Part shown: positions 34,553 through 44,055 of the stretch, in pieces | Position numbering within the stretch: the stretch's first letter is position 1 | Layout: each line of letters opens with the position of its first letter | Source of the DNA: Rhodospirillum sp. | Lineage (GTDB): Bacteria; Pseudomonadota; Alphaproteobacteria; Rhodospirillales; Rhodospirillaceae | Length of the DNA: 64,000 bases | Assembly: GCA_021741145.1 (NCBI GenBank) | Contig: JAIOYK010000029.1 | Span: 1-64,000, forward strand | Direction: 5' to 3' | The notes under the pieces: generated by a model | Seen by the model: only the letters and a program-made list of their open reading frames with translations | What the model was told of the DNA's origin: nothing | Databases searched by the model: none | Made by a program: the position numbers and the translations under genes

Positions 34553-37201
34553 TTAGGATGTCTCCCCCGTCGGTCTGGTCGGGAGGCTCTCGGCCGTTGG
34601 ACCTTGGGTGACATGTTTCGCCAAGGTTTCCGCCAGCCTGGCGCGGGTGACGGGCTTGGACAGGTAGCCGTTCATGCCGCTGAGCATGGCCACCTCGACA
34701 TCGTCGGTGGTGGCGTTCGCGGTCATGGCGACGATCGGCAGGGTGGACACGGGACCCGGTTTCCGCCGAATCAGGCGGGTTGCCTCATACCCGTCCATCT
34801 CCGGCATTTGAATGTCCATCAGCACGATGTCGAAGAGTCTTTCGTCCAGGATATTCACGGCTTCCAATCCGTTGACCACGCAGGTCACCCGGTGGCCGAG
34901 CTTGCTAAGCAGTCCCTCGGCCACCTGTCGATTGATCTCGTTGTCCTCGACCACCAGAACCTCCAGGGCGGTCTGGCGCGCCTTTGGAGGAAGGGCTGCT
35001 TTCCCCTCCGGATCGGGCCGAGCGTCCTCTAAGCGCAGTTCGAACCAGAACAGGCTTCCCGCTCCGGTCCAACTGTCGAAGCCCATTTCACCGCCCATCA
35101 GAGTGACCAACCGCTTGCAAATGGCCAACCCCAGACCGCTTCCCCCGTGCCGGCGGGCGGTGGAGGGGGACGCTTGCGTGAAGTCCTGGAACAGCCGGTC
35201 GTGGTCCGCTTCGGCGATGCCAATGCCGGTGTCCTGAACCTCGAACCGATATCGGTGGTCTTCCGTCCGGGTCAGCCGCAGGGTCACGGATCCCGTATTG
35301 GTGAATTTCACCCCATTGCTGGCCAGGTTGAGCAGGACCTGGCGCAGACGTCCCTCGTCTCCCAGAACAAAGGAAGGGGGCCCATCGGGCAGGAGGCGCA
35401 AGATGGTCAGTCCCTTTTCCCGGGCCTTTCCATCCATCAGGTCGCCAACGTTTTCAACCAGCTTTGCGGGGTCGAAGGTATTGCGCTCCAGTTCCAGGCG
35501 GCCCGCTTCGATCTTGGACAGGTCCAGGATGTCGTTGATAATCGCCAGCAGGGCAAGGGCGGACTCCGTGATGGTTTTGGCATATTTGGTCTGATGTGGA
35601 TCCAGGGATGTGTCCAGCAGCAGTTCGGCCATGCCGATAACCCCATTCAGGGGGGTGCGGAGTTCATGACTCATGGTGGCCAGGAAGTCGGTCTTGGCCC
35701 GGTTGGCCGTTTCCGCCAATTCCATCGCCCGGCGCAGGTCTTCCTCTCGTTTCATCTCGTCGGAAATATCGCGCATCACCCCGGTGAACAGGCGCTGGTC
35801 CCGCCTGTTGGTGCCACCGACCTCGCTGATCGCCAGGGACATGGAGAAGTGGGATCCATCCTTGCGGAGCCCCTCCACCTTTCGGCTTTTGTTCATGACG
35901 AGGGACTGTCCAAGGGTCAGGTAGCGCGTGACATGGCCCGGATGGTTCGTCGCGTCGTCCGATAGCATCAAGATGGTGATGGGCTGGCCCAGGACCTCGG
36001 CTTCCGTATAGCCAAAAATTACCTGGGCGGCGATGTTGAAGGTCTCGATCCGACCGGATTGGTCGATGACGATCAATCCGTCGACCATGGTGTCGATGAT
36101 GCTCCGCAGACGAGCCTCGTTGGACGCCAAGTCCTTGGTGCGGGCGCGGATCAAGTCTTCCAGGGATCCGTTGAGGGCGCGCAACTCCCGTTCCGCCTGG
36201 ACCCGGCCGGTGACGTCGGCGGCATAGATATTGACATAGCCTCCCGAGGGTACCGGAACGGCCTTCAGCGCGTGGATTCTTTGGCCGAAGGCGGCTTCCG
36301 TGCCCCGGATCATGCCACCGGCGGCCGCGGCGCCAACCAGATCGGTAACGACAGGGTTGGGACGCCCGGCCTGGTCCAGGAATCCCGCTTGCCGCCGGGC
36401 GGCGTCATTGGCGTAGAGCAACTCCCCGTCAAAGCCGCACCGCAGCACGGGGTTGGGATTTTCCCCGGGGAAACGGGCCAGGGCTTCCGCTTCCGCCAGG
36501 GCTGTCGCGATCCGGTCGCGGGTGTCCTCCGCGGCCCGAAAGACGTCCCCCAATTCGTCGGTGCGACGAAGGTGCTGGTGGGGGGAGGGCATCCCACCAT
36601 CCGGACGCAGGTCACTCAGGACCTGGCGCAAGTCCATCAGCGGCAAGAGAACCAGACGGCCCATGACCGCCATGGTCACCAGGGTGACAATGGCGGCGAG
36701 AAGGGCGACCATGCCAGCGATGCGACCCACGTAGGCGTTCATTTCCGCGGGGATGTACCCGGCATCCAGGCGCAGAACAAGCAGACGCGGTGGATTGGCG
36801 TCGTCGCGCAGGACCATGGCCAGATCGACGCGCCCCATTTCGCCGGACCCTATCCGTTTGAAACCGGTTTTGGTCAGGGACAAGGGCGTCTCCCCCTCGA
36901 TGATCAGGGGGGTTCCATCAAGGAACAGGCCCGCTCCGAGAACCCGTTTTGCCCCAACGATGGCCGCGAGGCGGGTGCGCCAGTCGATCATGTTGGCCCC
37001 GGGTAGATCGATGAGGGTGCCGCCCAGGGCCTCGCCCAGGGAAACCAATTCGGTCAACAGGGTCTTCTCGCGACTCAGGTAAGAGGGGACGAGAAGAAGA
37101 ATTTCGATGAAGACAATGCCCAGGAAGACGGCCAGAGTCAGACGTCGGCTCAGGGTTGAGCGTGTGCCCCGCGCAAAACCGTACCTCAGTGTTGATTGCA
37201 C
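34553..37201 (-). CDS. Hybrid sensor histidine kinase with PAS domains and receiver
   Basis: The 882-residue kinase has two membrane helices (about 20-42 and 160-185) around a periplasmic domain, then a HAMP-like stretch. Two PAS-type regions follow (about 245-340 and 370-500, with IIDTMVDGLIVIDQSGRIE). Next come a HisKA domain with SHELRTPLNGVIGMAELL, an HATPase domain (DTGIGIAEAD, GGSGLGLAICKRLV) and a C-terminal receiver (VVEDNEINRQV, phospho-acceptor Asp in IVLMDIQMPEMDGYEA). The GTG at 37201 is preferred because GGAGG lies six bases upstream. It is a complete phosphorelay kinase of the BarA/ArcB type; no partner Hpt is nearby. It lies upstream of pit on the same strand, so it may sense phosphate or be unrelated. 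Confidence 0.92.
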   Translation of the reverse strand: MQSTLRYGFARGTRSTLSRRLTLAVFLGIVFIEILLLVPSYLSREKTLLTELVSLGEALGGTLIDLPGANMIDWRTRLAAIVGAKRVLGAGLFLDGTPLIIEGETPLSLTKTGFKRIGSGEMGRVDLAMVLRDDANPPRLLVLRLDAGYIPAEMNAYVGRIAGMVALLAAIVTLVTMAVMGRLVLLPLMDLRQVLSDLRPDGGMPSPHQHLRRTDELGDVFRAAEDTRDRIATALAEAEALARFPGENPNPVLRCGFDGELLYANDAARRQAGFLDQAGRPNPVVTDLVGAAAAGGMIRGTEAAFGQRIHALKAVPVPSGGYVNIYAADVTGRVQAERELRALNGSLEDLIRARTKDLASNEARLRSIIDTMVDGLIVIDQSGRIETFNIAAQVIFGYTEAEVLGQPITILMLSDDATNHPGHVTRYLTLGQSLVMNKSRKVEGLRKDGSHFSMSLAISEVGGTNRRDQRLFTGVMRDISDEMKREEDLRRAMELAETANRAKTDFLATMSHELRTPLNGVIGMAELLLDTSLDPHQTKYAKTITESALALLAIINDILDLSKIEAGRLELERNTFDPAKLVENVGDLMDGKAREKGLTILRLLPDGPPSFVLGDEGRLRQVLLNLASNGVKFTNTGSVTLRLTRTEDHRYRFEVQDTGIGIAEADHDRLFQDFTQASPSTARRHGGSGLGLAICKRLVTLMGGEMGFDSWTGAGSLFWFELRLEDARPDPEGKAALPPKARQTALEVLVVEDNEINRQVAEGLLSKLGHRVTCVVNGLEAVNILDERLFDIVLMDIQMPEMDGYEATRLIRRKPGPVSTLPIVAMTANATTDDVEVAMLSGMNGYLSKPVTRARLAETLAKHVTQGPTAESLPTRPTGETS

Positions 37202-37282
37202 TGTCGTCCTCCAGCTTCCGGTCCCGCCAACCGCGAAGCGCCAGGGCAACTATACCATTCCCTTGGGGGGAGTCACCGACGC

Positions 37283-37330
37283 AATCTATAGCGGTGCCAA
37301 TCTATAGCGGTGTCAGTCTATAGCGGTGCC
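37283..37330 (+). repeat. 16-base tandem repeat, three copies
   Basis: AATCTATAGCGGTGCC (37283), AATCTATAGCGGTGTC (37299) and AGTCTATAGCGGTGCC (37315) are head-to-tail with a period of exactly 16. They lie between the tyrS stop and the hybrid kinase start, about 80-130 bases upstream of the latter. Each contains TATAG, which could resemble a -10 box. Confidence 0.85.
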
Positions 37331-37361
37331 AGTGGCGGTCGAAGGTGGGCGTGCCCGTCCC

Positions 37362-38612
37362 TCAAAAGGCTTTGACCAGGGCGTGGCGCTTCTTGCCCGC
37401 GCTCAGTTTGATGGCGCCGTCTCGCAGATCCGCGTCGGTCAAGAGGGTGTTGGCGTCGGCTACGGGCTCGTCGTTGACCTTCGCGCCGTTTTCCGTCACC
37501 AGGCGTTTGACGTCCTTGCCACTCTTGGCCAAGCCCGTGGCGCGCATCATCTCGACCAGCGATACCCCTGCCTTCAGGTCGGACAGGGGAACCTCGACGC
37601 TGGGCAGATCCCCCCCGGCGCCGCCCTGTTCGAACACGGTTTTGGCGGTCTCGGCCGCGCCGAGGGCAGCCTCCTCCCCATGGGCCAAACTGGTGGCCAG
37701 ATGGGCAAGGATCTTCTTCGCCTCGTTGATTTCCGAACCGCCCAAAGCCTCCAGGCGGGCCACCTCCGTCAGCGGGAGTTCGGTGAACAGGCGCAGAAAG
37801 CGTCCCACGTCCGCGTCTTCGGTGTTGCGCCAGAACTGCCAGTAGTCATAGGCCGACAGGCGGTCGGCGTTGAGCCAAACAGCGCCTTGGGCGGACTTGC
37901 CCATCTTGGCGCCAGAGGCGGTGGTGATCAGTGGGCTGGTCAGGCCGAAGACCTCGATTCCCTCCACCCGGCGGGCCAAGTCGACACCATTGACGATGTT
38001 GCCCCACTGGTCCGACCCCCCCATCTGGAGGCGGACAGCATCGCGTCGCGCCAGTTCCATGAAGTCGTAGGCCTGGAGAATCATGTAATTGAATTCCAGG
38101 AACGACAGGGACTGTTCTCGGTCCAGGCGCAGCTTCACGGAATCGAAGCTGAGCATTCGATTGATGGAGAAATGCTGGCCGATGTCGCGCAGGAAAGGAA
38201 TGTAAGCCAGACCGTCGAGCCAATCGGCGTTGTTGACCATGCGCGCGTCGGTGACGCCCTCGCCGAAGGTGATGAATTTGTCGAAAACCTTGCGGATGCC
38301 CGCCATGTTCTCGGCGATGGTCTCGTCGGTCATGAGTTGGCGCGCTTCGTCCCGGAAGGAAGGATCGCCGATGCGTGATGTGCCGCCCCCCATCAGAACG
38401 ATGGGTTTGTGGCCGGTTTTCTGGAACCAGTGCAACAACATGATCTGGATCAGGCTACCCACATGCAGACTGGTGGCCGTGCAGTCGAAGCCGATATAGG
38501 CCGGAACGGGTCCCTTGGACAGCAGACCGTCGAGGGCCTCCAGGTCGGTGCATTGGTGGATGAAACCGCGGTCCTGAATGACCGCGAGGAAATCCGACTT
38601 GAGCCCGCTCAT
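37362..38612 (-). CDS. tyrS: Tyrosyl-tRNA synthetase
   Basis: This 416-residue class I synthetase charges tRNA-Tyr. The catalytic domain has the HIGH-like HVGSLIQ, the tyrosine site in YMILQAYDF and [14 protein letters not shown], and the KMSKS-like motif [10 protein letters not shown]-terminal S4-like RNA-binding domain contains [18 protein letters not shown]. The ATG at 38612 has GGAG upstream; the longer frame runs back into the upstream region of anmK. It diverges from anmK, an arrangement common in alphaproteobacteria. Confidence 0.96.
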   Translation of the reverse strand: MSGLKSDFLAVIQDRGFIHQCTDLEALDGLLSKGPVPAYIGFDCTATSLHVGSLIQIMLLHWFQKTGHKPIVLMGGGTSRIGDPSFRDEARQLMTDETIAENMAGIRKVFDKFITFGEGVTDARMVNNADWLDGLAYIPFLRDIGQHFSINRMLSFDSVKLRLDREQSLSFLEFNYMILQAYDFMELARRDAVRLQMGGSDQWGNIVNGVDLARRVEGIEVFGLTSPLITTASGAKMGKSAQGAVWLNADRLSAYDYWQFWRNTEDADVGRFLRLFTELPLTEVARLEALGGSEINEAKKILAHLATSLAHGEEAALGAAETAKTVFEQGGAGGDLPSVEVPLSDLKAGVSLVEMMRATGLAKSGKDVKRLVTENGAKVNDEPVADANTLLTDADLRDGAIKLSAGKKRHALVKAF

Positions 38613-38847
38613 GGTCCGCTCCGTTCTTTGTCCAGGTTCATGAAATTCGCCTTCTCGCGCCCCCCTTCCGCCCCCTGGGTCGAGGCCCGGGAGACGGATC
38701 GGTCCCAAAGTGACTTGCGCGAGGGGTGGGTCGTTTAGCACACTGGCGTCCAAGGGACAATTGGCCGCGCGCCGCTTGGCCGGTTCCCGTCCCAGGACCA
38801 AGGCGTCTTCCCCAATCCGGGGCGGGTGGCCCAAGCCCCTTTACAGG

Positions 38848-38883
38848 CCCCTTTAGCGGAGAGGGCCCCCTTAGCGGAGAGGA
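38848..38883 (+). repeat. Two short direct repeats before anmK
   Basis: CCCCTTTAGCGGAGAGGG and CCCCCTTAGCGGAGAGGA stand directly one after the other just before the anmK ATG; the second supplies the anmK ribosome site (GAGAGGA). Confidence 0.65.
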
Positions 38884-38891
38884 ACGCACCC

Positions 38892-40127
38892 ATGCCCCCG
38901 ATCACCCTTCAGGACGTGCGCGACCGCGCCGGCCCCATCTGGGCCCTCGGCCTGATGAGTGGAACCAGCATGGATGGGGTGGATGCGGCCTTTGTGCGTA
39001 CCGATGGCGAGGTCATTCTGGAAACCGGCCCGGCCCTGACCCTGCCCTATGATACCGAGACCCGGGAGGCCATTCGACGCTTACTCGGGACCCCGCCGGG
39101 TCGCTCCAGGGGCGCCGTGGCGAGCCTGGAGTATAACTTGACCCTGGTCCATTCGCGGGCCGTTGACCGGGTCCGTCGACTCGCTCCCATGGCGCCGGAG
39201 GTGATCGGCTTCCACGGGCATACGCTCTGGCATGATCCGGCCAACCGGGTCACGGTTCAGATTGGGGACGGTGCCCTGCTGGCCGCCATGGCCGGGATCC
39301 CCGTGGTCAATGATTTCCGCGCCCGGGACGTGGCCCTGGGGGGGCAGGGAGCGCCCCTGGCGCCGGCCTGTCACATGGCCTTGGCCCGGAGCTTGCCAAG
39401 GCGGGACCCGGTCATGGGAATGGGCGCTCCGGGTGGGGAGGGATCCCTGGCGGTGCTCAATCTGGGGGGGGTGGGCAATGTCACGTGGTTGCCCTCCGGC
39501 CTTGGCGCGGGGGCGAACCAACCGCCCGTGGCCTTCGATACCGGACCGGGAAACGCCCTGATCGACGATTGGGTCCAGGCTCGGATGGGGTGGACCATGG
39601 ACAAGGATGGCGCGCTGGCGACCCGGGGCCGCGTGAATGAGGCGGTTCTCCAGGGGTTGCTCGATCACCCCTATTTCAGCCAGCCCGCGCCCAAGTCCCT
39701 GGACCGAGACGCCTTTTCCCTGGAACCGCTCGCCGGTCTATCCGACGCGGACGGGGCGGCGACCCTGGTGGCTTTTACCGCGGAAAGCGTCGCCCGTTGC
39801 CTGGCTTGGTTGCCCGATGGGCCAAGCCGCTGGCTGGTCTGTGGAGGGGGGCGTCGCAATCTGGCCCTGATGGCTGCCCTGGAGAAAAGCCTGTGCGCCG
39901 CCCGGGGGGCGTCTGTCACCGTGACGCCAGTGGAAACCGTCGGCTGGGACGGGGATGCCCTGGAAGCCCAGGCCTTCGGCTTGCTGGCGGTACGCTCCCT
40001 GCGCAACCTTCCCTTGAGTTGGCCCAGTACCACGGGCTGTCCGGAACCCCTGTCGGGTGGCGTTTTTTGGGCTCCGCCGGGGGGGAAGGGCGCGGTTGAT
40101 GTCTCGAAAGGGCATCAGCAATCGTGA
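38892..40127 (+). CDS. anmK: Anhydro-N-acetylmuramic acid kinase
   Basis: The 411-residue kinase phosphorylates and opens 1,6-anhydro-MurNAc during cell-wall recycling. Family motifs are the N-terminal LGLMSGTSMDGVDAAFVRTDG, GFHGHTLWHDPANRVTVQIGD, NLGGVGNVTWLP, AFDTGPGNALIDDWV and WLVCGGGRRNLALM. The ATG at 38892 is preceded by GAGAGGAA within a short tandem repeat. It diverges from tyrS and ends at a hairpin shared with the convergent hydrolase gene. Confidence 0.95.
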   Translation: MPPITLQDVRDRAGPIWALGLMSGTSMDGVDAAFVRTDGEVILETGPALTLPYDTETREAIRRLLGTPPGRSRGAVASLEYNLTLVHSRAVDRVRRLAPMAPEVIGFHGHTLWHDPANRVTVQIGDGALLAAMAGIPVVNDFRARDVALGGQGAPLAPACHMALARSLPRRDPVMGMGAPGGEGSLAVLNLGGVGNVTWLPSGLGAGANQPPVAFDTGPGNALIDDWVQARMGWTMDKDGALATRGRVNEAVLQGLLDHPYFSQPAPKSLDRDAFSLEPLAGLSDADGAATLVAFTAESVARCLAWLPDGPSRWLVCGGGRRNLALMAALEKSLCAARGASVTVTPVETVGWDGDALEAQAFGLLAVRSLRNLPLSWPSTTGCPEPLSGGVFWAPPGGKGAVDVSKGHQQS

Positions 40128-40131
40128 AAAC

Positions 40132-40174
40132 GTGAAAGGTCGCCTGATCCTGACCGAATCGGGCGGTCTTTCAC
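40132..40174. terminator. Probable bidirectional terminator after anmK
   Basis: GTGAAAG (40132-40138) pairs with CTTTCAC (40168-40174), with a further CGCC/GGCG pairing inside. It lies between the stops of the convergent genes anmK (40127) and the hydrolase (40219). There is no long T run, so strength is uncertain. Confidence 0.5.
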
Positions 40175-40218
40175 GGGCTAGAGGGCTCCCTTGGACGGAA
40201 AATCCGACCGGGTGCGCC

Positions 40219-40884
40219 TTACCCAGCGGCGACTGGCGCGGAGGCTGTTCCGACGGCGCGCGCCAGATACCGGTCCACTTCACGGGCCAATTGAGGCAGG
40301 TGGTCGCCGAAATAGTGGTTGGCGCCCTGCAGCACCTTGAAGTCGACGGTGATATTTTTCTGCTGGGCCAGTTTGGTGGCCAGCTTGGCGACCGAGGCCT
40401 CCGGCACCAGATCGTCCTTGTCCCCATGCAGGATGATCCCCGAGGAGGGGCAGGGGGCCAGGAAAGTGAAATCATGGCTGTTGGCTGGGGGCGCGACGGA
40501 AATGAAACCGGAGATCTCCGGGCGGCGCATCAGCAACTGCATGGAAATCCAGGCCCCGAAGGAGAATCCCGCGACCCAGCATTCCGGGGCGTTGGCGTTA
40601 ACGCCCTGCATCCAATCCAGCGCGCTGGCCGCGTCGGACAACTCTCCCTGGCCGTTGTCGAAGACCCCTTGGGAGCGTCCGACACCGCGGAAGTTGAACC
40701 GCATGACCGAAAACCCTCGCCGGGCGAAGGTGTGGTATAGGGCATAAACCACCTTGTTGTTCATGGTCCCCCCCTGTTGCGGATGGGGATGCAGGATCAG
40801 GGCGATCGGGGCGTTGACCAGCTTACCGTGTGTGTAGCGGCCCTCGAGGCGGCCCTCGGGGCCGTTAAAGATTATCTCTGGCAT
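40219..40884 (-). CDS. Alpha/beta hydrolase, COG2945 type
   Basis: The 221-residue protein is a small serine hydrolase. It starts MPEIIFNGPEGRLEGRY, then has ALILHPHPQQGGTMNNKVV, which forms the oxyanion region, and FRGVGRSQGVFDNGQGE. The nucleophile elbow is AGFSFGAW, the acid is in ILHGDKDDLVP and the histidine in LQGANHYFGDHL. This is the typical signature of the COG2945/dienelactone hydrolase-like group, of unknown substrate. The ATG at 40884 has no strong ribosome site; the upstream frame is low-complexity shadow. Confidence 0.85.
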   Translation of the reverse strand: MPEIIFNGPEGRLEGRYTHGKLVNAPIALILHPHPQQGGTMNNKVVYALYHTFARRGFSVMRFNFRGVGRSQGVFDNGQGELSDAASALDWMQGVNANAPECWVAGFSFGAWISMQLLMRRPEISGFISVAPPANSHDFTFLAPCPSSGIILHGDKDDLVPEASVAKLATKLAQQKNITVDFKVLQGANHYFGDHLPQLAREVDRYLARAVGTASAPVAAG

Positions 40885-41456
40885 GTTGTCGTTTTTTTGG
40901 TCTATTCCATGGGACGAAACGGGGCGAATGTCTGTCCCGGGGAAGGCATGGCGTCGAACCGTCCGGGAAACCGGTCCGCGTAACTGAGTTGACTTTCCTT
41001 TTTTCTTCCTTCCTTCCTTGCCTTCAACCTCCACTTGGCCTTCGACCTCCACTTGTCCCCCCGGGATCCTGGGGGGCGGGCGGTCCAACTGGGGGCCGGA
41101 CATCAGAGTCTCCCCTACATGGGGAGGGATCCGGTGGGAGCAACGCCCTTTGTGAGAGAGCGGCGCTGACCGGAAAATGTGGATTGATAGCCCGACCTGT
41201 GGTCTGGCTATTCTTGACCGATTTCCTCGGGCACCATATATTCGATCACAGTCTGGTCCCAATCTTGGACACCAGGGAAGGGCGCCGGGCCAACCAAAGG
41301 GCGGGAGCTTTTCCAAAGGGAAAGGGTTCCGACTTCGACAGGTGAGCACTCAAACTGGTGACCGCGAGGGTTGGGCGAGGCGATCACGTTTCCTCGAACG
41401 ACCGAGCCAATCCACTATCTTGCCCCTTCCCGTTGGAAGGAGAGCGTGATCATAGC
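40885..41456. other. 572-base spacer with repeats, no gene seen
   Basis: No protein is supported. It contains a TTCC microsatellite (about 41004-41020), a direct repeat of CCTTCAACCTCCACTTG / CCTTCGACCTCCACTTG (41021-41037 and 41039-41055) and a hairpin of six C against six G (41057-41062 / 41071-41076). The 3' end should hold the cysE promoter; AAGGAG at 41437-41442 precedes the cysE start by 14 bases. Confidence 0.5.
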
Positions 41457-42209
41457 ATGAGCGGGCCAATGGTTTTCAAGCGATTAAGGGAAGATATCGA
41501 CGCCATCATGCACCGTGACCCCGCGGCGCGGTCACGGTTAGAGGTTTTGTTGTGCTATCCGGGGCTGCATGCCTTGCTGGCCTACAGGCTATCCCATGGT
41601 CTGTGGAAGCGGGGTTGGCCGACGGCGGCACGGGTGGTCAGTCATTTCGCCAAGGTGTTCACGGGGGTGGAGATCCACCCCGGCGCGACCATTGGTCGCC
41701 GCTTCTTCATCGACCACGCCACCGGTGTTGTGATCGGAGAGACCGCGGAAATCGGCCATGACGTAACCCTATACCAAGGGGTGACCCTGGGCGGAACCTC
41801 GCTGGACATGGGCAAGCGTCATCCAACTCTCGAGGATGGCGTGATCGTCGGCGCCGGCGCCCAGGTTCTTGGTCCCCTGACGGTTGGGGCTGGCGCGCGG
41901 ATTGGCGCCAACGCCGTGGTGATCTCGGATGTCCCTCCCGGGGCGACCATGGTGGGCATTCCCGCGCGGATCGCCGGGCGGGCCAAGAAGTCCATGGAAG
42001 ACGATTTTTGCAGTTACGGCATGCCCGGGGGGCTGCCCGATCCCATCGCCAATCTTTTGAATGGTATGATGGATGAAATGCGCCGCCTGAACGCTCGCGT
42101 GGTCGAGCTCGAGGGACGGGTGAATGATGGCGGGGAGGGTGCTGGCGACGGTGCCACGCCCCGGTTGGTTGAGGACACCGCGCGGGATGACGCGCGGTAT
42201 AACGTCTGA
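41457..42209 (+). CDS. cysE: Serine O-acetyltransferase
   Basis: The 250-residue enzyme makes O-acetylserine, the first step of cysteine synthesis. The N-terminal helical part contains [25 protein letters not shown]. The left-handed beta-helix follows with hexapeptide repeats ([60 protein letters not shown]) and the active-site His pair. The C-terminal tail is longer than usual. The ATG at 41457 is favoured; another ATG at 41469 is possible. It leads cysE-iscR-iscS, a set joining cysteine supply to iron-sulfur assembly. Confidence 0.94.
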   Translation: MSGPMVFKRLREDIDAIMHRDPAARSRLEVLLCYPGLHALLAYRLSHGLWKRGWPTAARVVSHFAKVFTGVEIHPGATIGRRFFIDHATGVVIGETAEIGHDVTLYQGVTLGGTSLDMGKRHPTLEDGVIVGAGAQVLGPLTVGAGARIGANAVVISDVPPGATMVGIPARIAGRAKKSMEDDFCSYGMPGGLPDPIANLLNGMMDEMRRLNARVVELEGRVNDGGEGAGDGATPRLVEDTARDDARYNV

Positions 42210-42223
42210 GAGGATCCGAAGTC

Positions 42224-42694
42224 ATGAGGCTCAGCACCAAGGGACGCTACGCCGTGATGGCCATGGGCGATTTGGCCGCCCATTCCCAGGGCAAGCCGGT
42301 CGCCTTGGCCGACATCGCCGATCGCCAGGAAATATCGCTGTCCTATCTGGAACAGCTGTTCGGGCGGTTGCGCAAGGGCGGTCTGGTTAAAAGCGTGCGG
42401 GGCCCCGGCGGCGGGTATCTGTTGTCCCGCGAGGCTGGAGAGATGCGGATTTCCGACATCATCCTCGCCGTGGACGAACCCATCCAGACCACCCGGTGTT
42501 CCCCCGGTTCTCCGGCGGGATGTCACAACAACAAAGGGCGTTGTATGACCCACGACCTGTGGGAAGAACTGGCCAATCAGATCTACCTTTACCTCAGCAG
42601 CGTGTCCCTGGAAGACGTGACCGAACGTCGGGTTCTGGGGACCAGTGGTTTGTTGGGTGGTCTCACTGGATCCCAGTCCTCCGCCGCCCAGTAG
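42224..42694 (+). CDS. iscR: Rrf2-family iron-sulfur cluster regulator IscR
   Basis: The 156-residue regulator has a winged-helix Rrf2 domain starting MRLSTKGRYAVMAMGDLA. A [2Fe-2S] site follows, formed by Cys residues in CSPGSPAGCHNNKGRCMTH with the following His. Spacing (C-x7-C-x6-C) and the His match IscR. It controls Fe-S biogenesis genes in response to cluster demand. It sits 14 bases after cysE and 69 bases before iscS. Confidence 0.94.
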   Translation: MRLSTKGRYAVMAMGDLAAHSQGKPVALADIADRQEISLSYLEQLFGRLRKGGLVKSVRGPGGGYLLSREAGEMRISDIILAVDEPIQTTRCSPGSPAGCHNNKGRCMTHDLWEELANQIYLYLSSVSLEDVTERRVLGTSGLLGGLTGSQSSAAQ

Positions 42695-42763
42695 TGGGGG
42701 AACGAGGGGGATCCAAGGTCCGCGTTCTCGGACGCGGTCCGTTTCCATCCTCCGGGCAAGATC

Positions 42764-43879
42764 ATGGCCTATTTGGACCATAACGCCTCCTCCCCCATTC
42801 GGCCCGCCGTGGCCGAGGCCGTTGGCGAGGCGCTTCGACTCCACGGAAATCCATCGAGCATTCACCAGGATGGGCGCCGCTGTCGCGCCGCATTGGAAGA
42901 CGCGCGCGAAGCCGTCGCCGCCCTGGTGGGGGCGCGGGCGGAGCGGGTCATTCTGACCAGCGGCGGAACCGAGGCGAATGCCCTGGGTCTGCTTGGTCCG
43001 GGGGGACTTGAGTCCGATGGCCGACGGCGGGTGATTGTCGGTGCCACGGAACATCCCTGTGTCCTGAAGGCCGATCCTAAGGCCGTGACCATCGCCGTCG
43101 ATGGGGATGGACGGATTGATTTGGGACATTTGGAGCGCCTGCTGGCCGCGGAAACCGCGCCGGCGACCGTGGGCGTCATGCTCGCCAATAATGAAACCGG
43201 TGTGATCCAGCCCCTGGCCGCGGTCGCGGCGCTCTGTCGCTGTCACGGCGCCTGGTTCCATTGCGACGCCGTCCAGGGACCCGGGCGCCTGGACGTGTCC
43301 CTGGAGCGCATCGGATGCGACAGTCTCGCCCTCTCCGGTCACAAGCTGGGGGCTCCCTCGGGGGTGGGGGCCCTGGTCCTCGCGCCTGGTCGGGAGGTGG
43401 CGCCCATCCTGCGGGGGGGAGGGCAGGAGCGAGGCCGTCGGGCGGGGACGGAAAATGTGATCGGGAGTATCGGTTTTGGCGCCGCTTGCGCCCAGGCGGG
43501 GGAGGCGTGGCGCGACGAGGCCGCCCGGTCCGGCGCCCTTCGTGACCGCCTGGAGGCGGCTTTACGGGGTCGTTTTCCCTCGCTGGTGATCCATGGGGGC
43601 GGCGTCGAGCGGCTGCCCAACACCACATGCCTGGGATTGCCGGGGCTGGAGGCCCAGCGGGTGCTGATGACCCTGGACCTGAAGGGAGTGCGGGTCGGGG
43701 CGGGAAGCGCCTGTTCCAGCGGTTCCCTCGCGCCCTCGCCGGTCCTTTTGGCCATGGGGCTCGGGGAAACCGCGGCCCGGGAGGCTATCCGCGTCAGTCT
43801 GGGGTGGTCGACGACGGAAGCGGATCTTGACCTCTTCCTCGAGGCCTACGGCACCCTCGCGGCCCGGGTGATGGCCTGA
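42764..43879 (+). CDS. iscS: Cysteine desulfurase (IscS/NifS type)
   Basis: The 371-residue PLP enzyme takes sulfur from cysteine for iron-sulfur and thio-cofactor assembly. Motifs are YLDHNASSPIRP, ILTSGGTEANALG, NNETGVIQPLA and HCDAVQGPGRLD. The Schiff-base lysine is in LALSGHKLGAPSG and the catalytic Cys loop in VGAGSACSSGSLAPSPVL. The short loop form is typical of IscS/NifS (group I). It follows iscR and ends at a strong terminator; no iscU or suf genes follow, so the assembly scaffold is elsewhere. Confidence 0.94.
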   Translation: MAYLDHNASSPIRPAVAEAVGEALRLHGNPSSIHQDGRRCRAALEDAREAVAALVGARAERVILTSGGTEANALGLLGPGGLESDGRRRVIVGATEHPCVLKADPKAVTIAVDGDGRIDLGHLERLLAAETAPATVGVMLANNETGVIQPLAAVAALCRCHGAWFHCDAVQGPGRLDVSLERIGCDSLALSGHKLGAPSGVGALVLAPGREVAPILRGGGQERGRRAGTENVIGSIGFGAACAQAGEAWRDEAARSGALRDRLEAALRGRFPSLVIHGGGVERLPNTTCLGLPGLEAQRVLMTLDLKGVRVGAGSACSSGSLAPSPVLLAMGLGETAAREAIRVSLGWSTTEADLDLFLEAYGTLAARVMA

Positions 43880-43893
43880 CCGGCCCGCCCGGG

Positions 43894-43938
43894 AAGCCTA
43901 GGGGTTCGAATCTGACGCTTCGAATCCCTAGGCTTCTT
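43894..43938 (+). terminator. Long-stem terminator after iscS
   Basis: A 17-base stem: AAGCCTAGGGGTTCGAA (43894-43910) pairs with TTCGAATCCCTAGGCTT (43919-43935), with one G/T wobble and an 8-base loop. It lies 14 bases after the iscS stop; the T run is short, but the stem is very stable. Confidence 0.7.
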
Positions 43939-43944
43939 GATTGA

Positions 43945-44028
43945 TGGATCAACTTATCAAAACATGTGAGTTGCTTACGTTGTTCGTAGCCGCTTCGGGA
44001 GCGGGACTCAAACGGTTCGGTTGATCCA
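43945..44028 (+). ncRNA. Candidate structured RNA (three-way junction) with its own terminator
   Basis: An outer 9-base helix TGGATCAAC (43945-43953) / GTTGATCCA (44020-44028) closes a second helix TGAGT / ACTCA (43967-43971 / 44006-44010). Inside this are two hairpins: GCTTACG/CGTAGC (43973-43979 / 43985-43990) and CGCT/AGCG (43991-43994 / 44000-44003). A rho-independent terminator follows at 44056. No protein frame fits. The fold was drawn by hand. It could be an independent small RNA, or a leader or riboswitch of the DUF2975 gene; no known class was recognised. Confidence 0.45.
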
Positions 44029-44055
44029 CGAGATCGCCGATCCGCCGACCCCGAA

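Noticed and set aside
37283-37330. CRISPR array
   Set aside because: The 16-base copies are directly adjacent with no spacers, and no cas genes are present.
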